Shown here piece after piece: positions 9,046 through 16,084 of a stretch of 64,000 nt of DNA. The translations under genes were made by a program, and so were the position numbers. The notes under the pieces are model-generated. The model had not been told where the DNA came from and searched no databases. It saw only the letters and a program-made list of their open reading frames with translations. This DNA comes from Moritella sp. JT01 (GTDB lineage Bacteria > Pseudomonadota > Gammaproteobacteria > Enterobacterales > Moritellaceae). The stretch spans positions 1 to 64,000 of the forward strand of contig NZ_LOCN01000007.1 in NCBI RefSeq assembly GCF_001574435.1. The letters run 5' to 3'. Position 1 is the first letter of the stretch, and the number at the start of each line of letters is the position of its first letter.

Positions 9046-9285
9046 TTAATTCCAATCCAATTCTTTAACTTGTTCAACAACACCAGCGACACCATTCAAC
9101 CGCTTCAACGCTCGGTTAAAATTCTGCTGTGATACATCATTCAACATAGCTGCATCATTTTCTGCTAGGCCTTTAGTTAAGTGATCAACTAAAGCATTTT
9201 TGATATTTTCACTACCAATTTTGGTTAATTGCAAAAGTAGATTAATTCGTTCTTCAGGCTCTAAACCTTTCGTTAAAAATTTCAT
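9046..9285 (-). CDS. PapB-like small helix-turn-helix regulator
   Basis: A 79-residue protein whose central part, IGSENIKNALVDHLTKG followed by VSQQNFNRALKRLN, follows the PapB/FocB adhesin-regulator pattern (helices with a Ser/Thr-x-x-x-F-x-x-x-L-x-R-L recognition helix). Such proteins are small oligomeric DNA-binding regulators. The upstream region contains two strong dyads (9,323-9,341 and 9,360-9,378) that could be its own operators. It is separated by 98 nt from the membrane protein gene downstream, and the two may be one transcription unit. No fimbrial genes are nearby, so here it more likely regulates prophage cargo. Confidence 0.55.
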   Translation of the reverse strand: MKFLTKGLEPEERINLLLQLTKIGSENIKNALVDHLTKGLAENDAAMLNDVSQQNFNRALKRLNGVAGVVEQVKELDWN

Positions 9286-9586
9286 AAAATTAACATCACT
9301 TAACTGATTCTGGCGAATTAATGTTTATCGCTAAGATAAACCTGAGTGGTCTGTCATTTTGTGACAAACAATGTCACAGCTTTGACATTAGCGATCTTTA
9401 AATGATCGTTGAGATCCTTTATTAATAAGGCTTGAGCAATATCTCCGTGTCCATAGCTGTGTCAAAAACGTGAAAAAATTGCGAAAACGCGGTAGGCGAA
9501 GAGGAGTGAATCCTATTGGTGCGCGAACACATTTAATATATAATTCAATCTATTGAAATAAAATTATACATCGGATGATATAAAGA
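9286..9586. promoter_or_regulatory. Divergent regulatory region with two dyads
   Basis: This 301-nt region lies between the leftward PapB-like gene and the rightward Sel1-repeat gene. It holds two perfect 7-5-7 inverted repeats: gtttatc-N5-gataaac at 9,323-9,341 and tgtgaca-N5-tgtcaca at 9,360-9,378. The second has TGT and ACA at its ends, as do Ogr/Delta sites, but its spacing is N13 rather than P2's N12. The remainder is AT-rich without a clear gene. The function as operator or promoter is inferred. Confidence 0.5.
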
Positions 9587-11635
9587 ATGAGTGGTAATGG
9601 AACCAGTAACATGAGTGCAAAAGAAATTTTTGATCTTGCAATGAATTACTACAACGGTACTGACGTCAAGAAAAATAAGGAAAAGGCAGCCGAGTTATTT
9701 AAGGAAGCTGCTAACGCAGGCTATAAATTTGCCATTAATAATCTTGCTTTTATGTATAAAAATGGTGATGGGGTCAAAAAAGACACGGAAAAAGCAGTTA
9801 TGCTATTACAACAAGCTGCTGATGCGGGTAATGGAAATGCAGCTTACGCTCTGGCTGAAATGTACTTTAAATCAGATAGTGTACCGTTAGACATGAAAAA
9901 ATCAGCTCAATTATTACAGCAATCCGTTGATGCTAATCATCCAACCGCAGCGTATAACCTTGCTTTAATGAATTATGACGGCATACACATTGAAAAAAAT
10001 AAGAAAAAAGCAGCCATTCTGCTCCAAAAATCAGTGGACCTAGGTAATGCAAAAGCTGCTTATAATCTTGCTGTGATGTATCAAACTGGGGATTACTTCG
10101 AGCAAGACTTACAACAGGCGGCCGTGTTTTACCAAAAATCTATGGACTTAGGTTATGACGAAGCCATAAATAACCTCGCCATGATGTATAAGGATGGTAA
10201 GGGTGTTGAGCAGAATCTAGACAAAGCATTCGCTCTGTACCAGCAAGCTGCCAAATTAAATAATTCAAATGCCACAAATAACCTTGCTGTGATGTATAAA
10301 AATGGTGACGGCATCTCAAAGGATCTAAAGAAAGCTGTAAAGTTATTCCAGCAAGCCGTCAAGTTAGGTAATTCAAATGCCATGAATACTCTTGCCGGAA
10401 TGTATAGAAATGGTAATGGCGTAATTAAAAACATGGATCAAGCTGTTGATTTATTACAGCAAGCCAGCACCTTAGATAATTTAGATGCCATTTATAACCT
10501 TGCCATAATATATAGGTATGACGATATTCTTAAAGACAGAAAAAAATCAATAATCTTATTTACTAAAGCTGCAGGTAAAGGTCATGCTATGGCTGCTTTG
10601 CATATGCCGCATAAATTAATCGCCCAATTATTTAATAAATTAGATAAATTAGATAAATTAGAAGACAACTTCTTAGAATTAGAAGACAACTTCTTAGAAT
10701 TAGAAGATACAATTAGGGCTATCAAAGAACGTCATATTTACACTTACAAGTTTCCTCTAGCTCATTTTACCTCGTGGCCTGCTATTGAAAATATTATCCC
10801 GGAAACAGCTAAAGAAAATAATGTACTAAGACTGTATAATGTAGATTATATGAATGACCCAGCTGAAGGACGTTCATTGATGAATGTCAAAAGTACTAGT
10901 TCAGAAAACTCTAATGTATTTTTAAATGATATTTTTGAAAATACCATCTTTTCAAATGAAACGAACACAATTAATTCAGTGCCTCCATCTATCTACTCAC
11001 TTTCTTTTACTGAATCATCTGACCGTTTAGACCTATGGCGCGCATATGGTAATGACGGTGACGGCTTTAGTATTGTCACGACTTTCCCAATCGGTGGTAT
11101 AGAAGAAATTTCTAGTCGGCAAACCCTAGATACCTTTGCAAAACAAATAGATACGGATAACATACAAAAAAACAACCTTAATACTCAACCAAATATACCT
11201 CCTATTTTATTCCGTGTTTTCTATGACGATAAAAATAAATTAGAAACAATTGAAAAATTAAATATCCCCTTAAAGAAAATTGAGGATAAATTATCAAAAC
11301 TTAATGAATTGGCTAAAAATGAAATCTATTACGTATTATATGCCACTTTGTTAGAAGTTATGTATCTATATAAGGATGAACAATATTCAACAGAAAGAGA
11401 AGTCCGTGTAATTCAAGCAATGTCTTTAGACGATGTTAAGCTAGACGAACGAAAGCCTGGACGACTTTATTGCGAAACAACACCGTTCCTATTCAAAAAT
11501 ATGTCATCAAAAATTGTTATTGGTCCCAAAGTACAAGACAGACAAGTTGCACTATGGAATTTAAGGTATAGGTTGAAGAAAAATGGCTTTGGAGACACAA
11601 CAAGCGTTGTATTTTCTGACGTTAACTATCGATAA
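9587..11635 (+). CDS. Sel1-repeat protein with C-terminal DUF2971-like domain
   Basis: This 682-residue protein has nine Sel1-type repeats of about 36 residues (roughly residues 10-335, each with an N-L-A-x-M-Y-x-x-G core). A short charged coiled-coil-like linker built from tandem repeats follows (about 345-375). The C-terminal domain contains NDPAEGRS, YSLSFTESSDRLDLWRAYG, a long helix and YSTEREVRVI, a pattern I associate with DUF2971. Sel1 repeats mediate protein contacts; the catalytic role of DUF2971 is not established here. It is a monocistronic rightward gene in the prophage cargo zone, so a phage-defence or host-interaction role is plausible but inferred. The ATG at 9,587 has a weak RBS; a second ATG lies at 9,611. 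Confidence 0.65.
   Translation: MSGNGTSNMSAKEIFDLAMNYYNGTDVKKNKEKAAELFKEAANAGYKFAINNLAFMYKNGDGVKKDTEKAVMLLQQAADAGNGNAAYALAEMYFKSDSVPLDMKKSAQLLQQSVDANHPTAAYNLALMNYDGIHIEKNKKKAAILLQKSVDLGNAKAAYNLAVMYQTGDYFEQDLQQAAVFYQKSMDLGYDEAINNLAMMYKDGKGVEQNLDKAFALYQQAAKLNNSNATNNLAVMYKNGDGISKDLKKAVKLFQQAVKLGNSNAMNTLAGMYRNGNGVIKNMDQAVDLLQQASTLDNLDAIYNLAIIYRYDDILKDRKKSIILFTKAAGKGHAMAALHMPHKLIAQLFNKLDKLDKLEDNFLELEDNFLELEDTIRAIKERHIYTYKFPLAHFTSWPAIENIIPETAKENNVLRLYNVDYMNDPAEGRSLMNVKSTSSENSNVFLNDIFENTIFSNETNTINSVPPSIYSLSFTESSDRLDLWRAYGNDGDGFSIVTTFPIGGIEEISSRQTLDTFAKQIDTDNIQKNNLNTQPNIPPILFRVFYDDKNKLETIEKLNIPLKKIEDKLSKLNELAKNEIYYVLYATLLEVMYLYKDEQYSTEREVRVIQAMSLDDVKLDERKPGRLYCETTPFLFKNMSSKIVIGPKVQDRQVALWNLRYRLKKNGFGDTTSVVFSDVNYR
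10661..10702 (+). repeat. Two tandem 21-bp units in the linker of the Sel1/DUF2971 gene
   Basis: The unit gaagacaacttcttagaatt(a) occurs twice in direct succession (10,661-10,681 and 10,682-10,702). It is preceded by three near-perfect 9-bp units of the aaattagat type starting near 10,637. All are in frame, adding 7 and 3 residues per unit to a Leu-rich linker, so copy number could change without breaking the gene. Confidence 0.85.
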
Positions 11636-11698
11636 GTAAATTATAGGCATATTACAATCATGACAATATGCCTAACTAACTTCTTCCATTACATTACA

Positions 11699-11872
11699 TT
11701 ACACCAAACTAAACAACTCTCGCTGCCTTTCCATAGGCATTTGTCTAACTCGGTCCACCAATAACTGATCAACAATATTAGCCGCTGCGTTTAGTGTATG
11801 GCTACACTTAGCATCCAAACATTGGCAATACAAGCGAGCGAAATCATTTGAAATACAGCCAGAACTATTCAT
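11699..11872 (-). CDS. Truncated Ogr/Delta-like zinc-finger protein
   Basis: A leftward 57-residue frame from the ATG at 11,872 encodes a protein resembling the second half of Ogr. ISNDFARLYCQCLDAKCSHT aligns with ISNSYTDLYCSCNNAECGHS of the intact Ogr gene at 11,961, followed by a helical tail ending in MERQRELFSLV. The usual N-terminal CPxC is missing; an in-frame TGC-CCG (Cys-Pro) lies just upstream of the ATG, behind a TGA stop. It may be a decayed copy of ogr or a short regulator retaining one pair of zinc ligands. It diverges from ogr across an 88-nt region holding the LexA-like box. Confidence 0.5.
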   Translation of the reverse strand: MNSSGCISNDFARLYCQCLDAKCSHTLNAAANIVDQLLVDRVRQMPMERQRELFSLV

Positions 11873-11894
11873 CTTATGCGGGCATCACAAACAA

Positions 11895-11910
11895 CTGTAT
11901 AAAACAACAG
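11895..11910. promoter_or_regulatory. Candidate LexA (SOS) box in the ogr promoter region
   Basis: The 16-bp sequence ctgtataaaacaacag fits the enterobacterial-type LexA pattern CTGT-N8-ACAG, with seven of the eight spacer bases A or T. It extends to an inverted repeat caactgt/acagttg. It sits 66 nt before the ogr ATG and 23 nt before the start codon of the leftward Ogr-like minigene, so binding could control either. Confidence 0.6.
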
Positions 11911-11920
11911 TTGAATATCG

Positions 11921-11926
11921 TATAAT
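11921..11926 (+). promoter_or_regulatory. Candidate -10 box for ogr
   Basis: A perfect TATAAT lies 35 nt before the ogr ATG and directly downstream of the LexA-like box, which would cover the -35 area. No good TTGACA is present, as expected for a regulated promoter. The transcription start is not known. Confidence 0.45.
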
Positions 11927-11960
11927 TTACAGGTCAGTATGTGAATTGAGTGGATATGTT

Positions 11961-12212
11961 ATGCGAGTAGTTTGCCCAGAGTGCGGAGATAAAAGCCGTA
12001 TACAAAAAACGAATAGAATTTCGAATAGCTATACCGATTTATATTGCAGTTGTAATAATGCGGAGTGTGGTCATTCGTTTGTAATGAATCTTAGTTTTAG
12101 TCATACGTTAAGCCCTTCTGCTAAAACCACAACGCAAATGGCCATTAGTTTAATGAAAGGTTTGGCGCCCGAACAGCGCCAAGAGTTGCAGCAACAACTT
12201 TCTATTTTGTAA
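11961..12212 (+). CDS. ogr: Ogr/Delta-type late-gene activator
   Basis: An 83-residue zinc-finger transcription activator. MRVVCPECGDKSRI supplies the CPxC pair and LYCSCNNAECGHSF the second Cys pair, the CxxC...CxxxxC pattern of P2 Ogr and P4 Delta. These proteins bind upstream of late promoters and contact RNA polymerase alpha to switch on head and tail genes. I chose the ATG at 11,961, which places CPxC at residues 5-8 as in the family; an upstream TTG at 11,946 would add five residues. It lies isolated between cargo genes, converges with the cassette array and probably controls the O- and P-side late operons. Confidence 0.88.
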   Translation: MRVVCPECGDKSRIQKTNRISNSYTDLYCSCNNAECGHSFVMNLSFSHTLSPSAKTTTQMAISLMKGLAPEQRQELQQQLSIL

Positions 12213-12233
12213 ATATCAGAGTCATCTATACCA

Positions 12234-12311
12234 CATAACCCAAACAACCAAGCGTGGAAGTCCCTCCCACAATTAGCCAATCCCGCACGCTTTAGACAAA
12301 AAAGGGTTAAG
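12234..12311 (-). repeat. attC-like site E, last of the array (degenerate)
   Basis: On the leftward strand the site runs from CTTAACCC to GGGTTATG, which pair at seven of eight positions. An inner AAGCGTG/CACGCTT pair and a central GTGG/CCAC pair follow. It is 78 bp long. It closes a cassette of about 130 bp and ends 21 nt from the ogr stop codon. Weaker than the others but in the right place. Confidence 0.5.
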
Positions 12312-12362
12312 CCTTAGCTTCAAGAAACATGCTCGCATTACAGAAAGGGTGGTTAGATTGGG

Positions 12363-12459
12363 ATTAACGCCGTAATAAGCGGACTAAAATAGTGGGTTGT
12401 AATGTTGAGAAACGAAACTTAACCCACTGTTTTAGTTCCGTTTAATTGTCTTGTTATGT
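12363..12459 (-). repeat. attC-like site D, behind the HEPN gene
   Basis: About 97 bp. On the leftward strand it begins ACATAACAAGACAATTAAACGG and ends with a CCGCTTATTACGGCGTTAAT-like segment; inner arms AACAGTGGGTT and AACCCACTATT pair. The start of the site follows the HEPN gene stop by 14 nt. Confidence 0.75.
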
Positions 12460-12473
12460 TGCATTGTTCGAGG

Positions 12474-14291
12474 CTACGCAAGCCCAATACGCTTTTCAAA
12501 CTCGGAAGGAAGCCATGTATAATTTAAATCATCAAAGACTCTCAATCGGTCTTTTACTTGTCCATGTGAGGATATATATTCAGGGCAATTCAAAATACAA
12601 GCTCCTGAAGAAAGGTTAAGTAACTCATCTTTATATTTAAGATAAGAAATGCCCAAATATGCGACATTTTTAACTTTTGTAGTATCTACAAAAGCCATAA
12701 GTTCTTCTTCAACAGATCGAGTTGTTTTATCTCGATTAAAGAGCCAAGCACCAACATGCTCAGTCGCTTTATCATTAACTCTAAAAGTATCACTTGATTT
12801 TACATAATTTAAAATTAAACATTTAAAATTATGTTTTTTAGCTTTTAAAAAATTTGTTTTATTTGTCTTAAGAAATAAGTACTTTCCCGAAGCGATATCA
12901 AGCGAAACTCTATTAATTTGTGCTTGCTGTGTAATTGGATACATCCAGTTGCCTAAAAAACCAATGAACTCTGAATGCGTGAACCCCATATCAATAAAAG
13001 CCCAATAACGGAGTAGCAAAACAATTTTATTGGTAACTGTGACTTCGTATGTAATATTACCTTCATTTTGAATTTTAGGCTCATCTCCATGTGCTACAGT
13101 ATTTCTAAGTTGCTTCAAGTGTCGAAAATCATCATCTTTGAATCCCAGCACTTCAATGATATTTGGGTTAGTTCTAGACACTTTCAGATCGAATTTTTTA
13201 TTAAATGAGGGAATAGATGTATTTTGAATATTCTGATTAACCTGAATGCACATGCTGTCAATAACAGCATTGAATTTTTCCTTATCTTCAGCGCCTAGAC
13301 TGCATTCTGATTTCACTTTTTCCAATGAAGTTCGTGCAACTCGTCGGTATTTCTTAAACAGCCCAAGTGATAGAGACTTTTCTTCATTCTTGGCGAAGAT
13401 ACTTACGTATCGGTCGACCAAACTAACATATGCTAATATTCTATATTCCCAAAACCCTTCATATGAAAGCATACCAGAGATTCTAGCCCAAATATTTTTG
13501 TATTTTTCATTGTTACTACTGAAGTAGCCTTGTAATAATTCTTGCCACTTATTTTCTTTGAATAAAAATGAGGAAGGAACAAAGCACTTTCTCGGCAAGA
13601 TATCTTCGCTTGTATCTCTTGTAGCGTTTACAAAATAGATTGACTGCTTAGTGTTTTTTGTAGTTGTATCCAGTACATACTCGACACCAATCGAATGACC
13701 AAGTAGTAATGTAAAGAATGTCCTTATATCGCTAATTATTGCAATCAATTCAGTAATAGACCAAGAGGAGTTCTTAGATTCGATTCTTAGAAGTGAGTAT
13801 TGGTTAAGTTGGTAATTATTATCTTTAACATGCTTAGTATCACACCAATGTTCATTGCTTAAAGAAATCTTTTTACCGCCCAAGTTGACTTCAGCATCAA
13901 AAGTTCTAGTGTCTCTTTTTCTAATGATTTCACTATCAGTAAGTTCAAAACTTCCATTACTATCCATCCATTGTGATAGTCCTTGGAGAAGAAGGTAAAC
14001 TTTCTTAAATTTAGCTCGCTTTTCCTTTCCCCTAATAAAGACACTTGGAAAAATGGCATTATCAAATACTTCACACTCTAGCAATTGGTACTGATACTTT
14101 TCAGACTTACAAATAAACACTTTTTGTTTTGCATATTTAGATATATCTGTATTTAAATCAATATTAACTTGAGGGGCTTGATTTTTTTTAACTGATAGAT
14201 TTCCACTACCAACCGCAGTACCTGATGTAGTAAAAACTTCAACATTAACTGAAAACTCATCTAAAAAACCAACATATTGATCAAAAATCAT
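12474..14291 (-). CDS. HEPN-domain protein, ApeA-like candidate anti-phage factor (cassette D)
   Basis: A 605-residue protein. The N-terminal 200 residues are beta-rich with LLLQGLSQWMD near residue 105, as in ApeA-type N-terminal domains. A helical region follows with LRNTVAHG at residues 395-402, giving the HEPN RNase signature R396-x4-H401. A C-terminal domain of about 150 residues (near 455-605) is not recognised. ApeA is a known single-gene abortive-infection system that acts through a HEPN nuclease; the match here is by layout and motif, not by a search. Cassette boundaries, with attC sites on both sides, indicate acquisition by integron recombination. The RBS is weak. AT-rich codon use sets it apart from the structural phage genes. 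Confidence 0.6.
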   Translation of the reverse strand: MIFDQYVGFLDEFSVNVEVFTTSGTAVGSGNLSVKKNQAPQVNIDLNTDISKYAKQKVFICKSEKYQYQLLECEVFDNAIFPSVFIRGKEKRAKFKKVYLLLQGLSQWMDSNGSFELTDSEIIRKRDTRTFDAEVNLGGKKISLSNEHWCDTKHVKDNNYQLNQYSLLRIESKNSSWSITELIAIISDIRTFFTLLLGHSIGVEYVLDTTTKNTKQSIYFVNATRDTSEDILPRKCFVPSSFLFKENKWQELLQGYFSSNNEKYKNIWARISGMLSYEGFWEYRILAYVSLVDRYVSIFAKNEEKSLSLGLFKKYRRVARTSLEKVKSECSLGAEDKEKFNAVIDSMCIQVNQNIQNTSIPSFNKKFDLKVSRTNPNIIEVLGFKDDDFRHLKQLRNTVAHGDEPKIQNEGNITYEVTVTNKIVLLLRYWAFIDMGFTHSEFIGFLGNWMYPITQQAQINRVSLDIASGKYLFLKTNKTNFLKAKKHNFKCLILNYVKSSDTFRVNDKATEHVGAWLFNRDKTTRSVEEELMAFVDTTKVKNVAYLGISYLKYKDELLNLSSGACILNCPEYISSHGQVKDRLRVFDDLNYTWLPSEFEKRIGLA

Positions 14292-14341
14292 AAATCGTTT
14301 CTAACGCCTCAACGTGAATAAATAAAAAGAAAGTAGAGCAA

Positions 14342-14440
14342 CATAACGCCCCACTAAGAGGCGAGTAATTGTTGGCTAAACTGTGAAGCGAAGCGGAACC
14401 GAGCCAACTGTTACGAGTCCTACTTTAGTGGCTTGTTATG
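14342..14440 (-). repeat. attC site C, behind the ART-like gene
   Basis: A 99-bp site. On the leftward strand it begins CATAACAAGCCACTAAAG and ends CTTAGTGGGGCGTTATG, which pair over 15 or more positions, with inner arms AGTTGGCT/AGCCAAC and a central CGAAGCG-type loop. The upstream gene's TAA stop is inside the first core (ACATAAC). This is the clearest attC of the array. A second GCGTTAG core-like motif lies about 35 bp further on (near 14,298-14,306). Confidence 0.88.
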
Positions 14441-15077
14441 TGCATTGCTCAATATTTGAAAGAAGTGCTGTACTCACGACAAGCTCTTTTTCGTAATGCC
14501 ATAACCGAGTCAAGAAAACTCCATGTTTTGGTATTGTAGCCCTTACAACAATTCTATCGGAACTTGAAAACCATGGTTGATGTTTATAATTTTCAAATGC
14601 AAATTCTTCTGCAATGCTTTTTTCAACCGACCATGATTGTTCAAAGCAACCAGAGATTAGTTCCTCTTTACTACACCCTCGATAAATATTAATTGGATCT
14701 ATTTCAGTTTCGATTTCTTCAACGTCAATGACTTCATTAATAATAAGCTTGGGATGCCACTCTTCATTCTCTTGAAAGTGATATAAATCTTTAATACCTC
14801 CAGTAACGAAGTTATTAAATGAATGCCTAAGTGCATCTAAAACTTGAACAGAATCCTCATTGCTCATCAATGATTTTCGAGAAGTAAACTCTGTAAGTAT
14901 GATGCTTTCAACAATGGAAGAGCTTCCATGCTTGATATAGGCATCAGAAATAACATCAAGATAACCTTCAATCTCAATAGCTGAATTTTTTATATCATAC
15001 GAATTTAACTTATTATTTATGCAAGTCATATCAATGCACATATCATTTTCGAGGATAGATTGAGTACTATATTTCAA
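14436..15077 (-). CDS. Candidate ADP-ribosyltransferase-fold protein (cassette C)
   Basis: A 213-residue protein. The N-terminal half is helical and unrecognised. The C-terminal half carries the order of motifs expected of R-S-E ADP-ribosyltransferases: INIYRG with R133, QSWS with S148 and S150 followed by the A-x-x-F-A helix, and YEKELVV with E196-K-E198. If active it would transfer ADP-ribose from NAD to an unknown target. The start is a TTG at 15,077 with AAAGGTG 5 nt upstream; the next in-frame ATG would remove 12 residues. No immunity gene or secretion signal is visible, so it may act inside the cell, for example on an invading phage. The fold assignment is by motif only. Confidence 0.5.
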   Translation of the reverse strand: MKYSTQSILENDMCIDMTCINNKLNSYDIKNSAIEIEGYLDVISDAYIKHGSSSIVESIILTEFTSRKSLMSNEDSVQVLDALRHSFNNFVTGGIKDLYHFQENEEWHPKLIINEVIDVEEIETEIDPINIYRGCSKEELISGCFEQSWSVEKSIAEEFAFENYKHQPWFSSSDRIVVRATIPKHGVFLTRLWHYEKELVVSTALLSNIEQCT

Positions 15078-15092
15078 TTAAACACCTTTGCA

Positions 15093-15191
15093 CATGACGC
15101 CCTGTTAACAGGCAATAAAATAGTTGGTTAAAATAAGCGACGAAGGAGTAAAAACCAACTTTTTTTTGTCCTTGTTTAACAGGTTGTTATG
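15093..15191 (-). repeat. attC-like site B, behind the peptidase gene, with altered core
   Basis: A 99-bp site. On the leftward strand CATAACAACCTGTTAA pairs with TTAACAGGGCGTCATG, with inner GTTGGTT/AACCAAC arms. The 3' core reads GTC instead of GTT, so the recombination point is altered. The TAA stop of the peptidase gene is inside the first core. Confidence 0.75.
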
Positions 15192-16008
15192 CATCGAATT
15201 GCTCAACCAATTCGATTACATGTTCAATTTTTGTCACGAAAGCTATTTCATATTGTTCATAATATTCAATGAATACACCAGCTAAATAGAATTCATTAAT
15301 TTTACTTTTATCTGGAATAAACCAATATGGGCCACCGCTACAACCTCTAGGATGAACACCTATTTGTCCTTGTGGTTGTATTTCTTTTCCTTGTATCTTT
15401 TGCCCTTGTACTTTTTTAGGCCAATGTATTGGATAATGTGAACCTTTTATTTTATTAAAACTTGGGTAGTCACAATTATCACTAAAATTAAACGAATAAG
15501 TCCATAGCCCACCAGAAAAATGCTTAGTGTTATTATCAAGACACTTTGCCGTTTTATTCTTGGAAGATGGAAAACCCTGTAATATTTGCATATCCACTTT
15601 TAGAAAGCTCTTACTCAAGGTTGTTTTATTGAGTGGGATTGCTAATTTTAGGCACTGTTCGTAATAATCAAATTTAGGACTAACTGGAATAGCAGCTAAA
15701 TCAAACTGACTATCCGCGACTTCATCTTCTGTATTAACGGTTCTCTTGGAACCCGACAATGGCAGTGAAAACATTTCAGTATTCATTGCGATAACAAAGC
15801 GACTATTTGTAGATTGAATTACATCTATAACATGAGATGCAGTGATAAAATATATTCTTAAATTGTGTTCAAGGAAAAAGCCCGTTCCTTCCATTTCTGG
15901 ACGTTCAAACTTATCTAAACAAAAAATAGGAATAACATAACTATCAAGAAGCTCTCCGGCTTCTTCTAATATCTCGCCATATTTTTTATGAGAATCAACG
16001 TCGAGCAT
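15187..16008 (-). CDS. Trypsin-like serine peptidase (cassette B)
   Basis: A 273-residue protein with the chymotrypsin-type triad in order: H59 in FITASHVID, D103 in SQFDLAAIPVS, and S224 in PRGCSGGP. This suggests an intracellular trypsin-like peptidase; no signal peptide is present. I place the start at the ATG at 16,008 because AAGGATGG lies just upstream and the cassette boundary (GCGTTATGC) is 19 nt before it. The longer frame from 16,110 would be translated through the preceding attC site and is probably an artefact. Comparable peptidases occur as effectors in bacterial defence modules, but no sensor partner is adjacent, so the role is open. Confidence 0.68.
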   Translation of the reverse strand: MLDVDSHKKYGEILEEAGELLDSYVIPIFCLDKFERPEMEGTGFFLEHNLRIYFITASHVIDVIQSTNSRFVIAMNTEMFSLPLSGSKRTVNTEDEVADSQFDLAAIPVSPKFDYYEQCLKLAIPLNKTTLSKSFLKVDMQILQGFPSSKNKTAKCLDNNTKHFSGGLWTYSFNFSDNCDYPSFNKIKGSHYPIHWPKKVQGQKIQGKEIQPQGQIGVHPRGCSGGPYWFIPDKSKINEFYLAGVFIEYYEQYEIAFVTKIEHVIELVEQFDA

Positions 16009-16024
16009 TGAACCATCCTTGATG

Positions 16025-16084
16025 CATAACGCCTCAAGCAGAGGCGCCAGCTTCGCTGGCGTCCTGCTGCCTTGATTTGTTATG
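16025..16084 (-). repeat. attC site A, inside the 3' end of the first cassette gene
   Basis: A 60-bp, compact attC. On the leftward strand it starts CATAACAAATCAAGGCAG and ends CTGCTTGAGGCGTTATG; inner arms CGCCAGC/GCTGGCG close a GAA loop. One extra base on one arm gives the extrahelical bulge typical of attC. The upstream gene reads into it and stops near its far end. Confidence 0.88.

Noticed and set aside
12317-12345. Short frame of about 20 codons in the tiny cassette
   Set aside because: Too short, no ribosome site and no recognisable product; the cassette is better called gene-poor.
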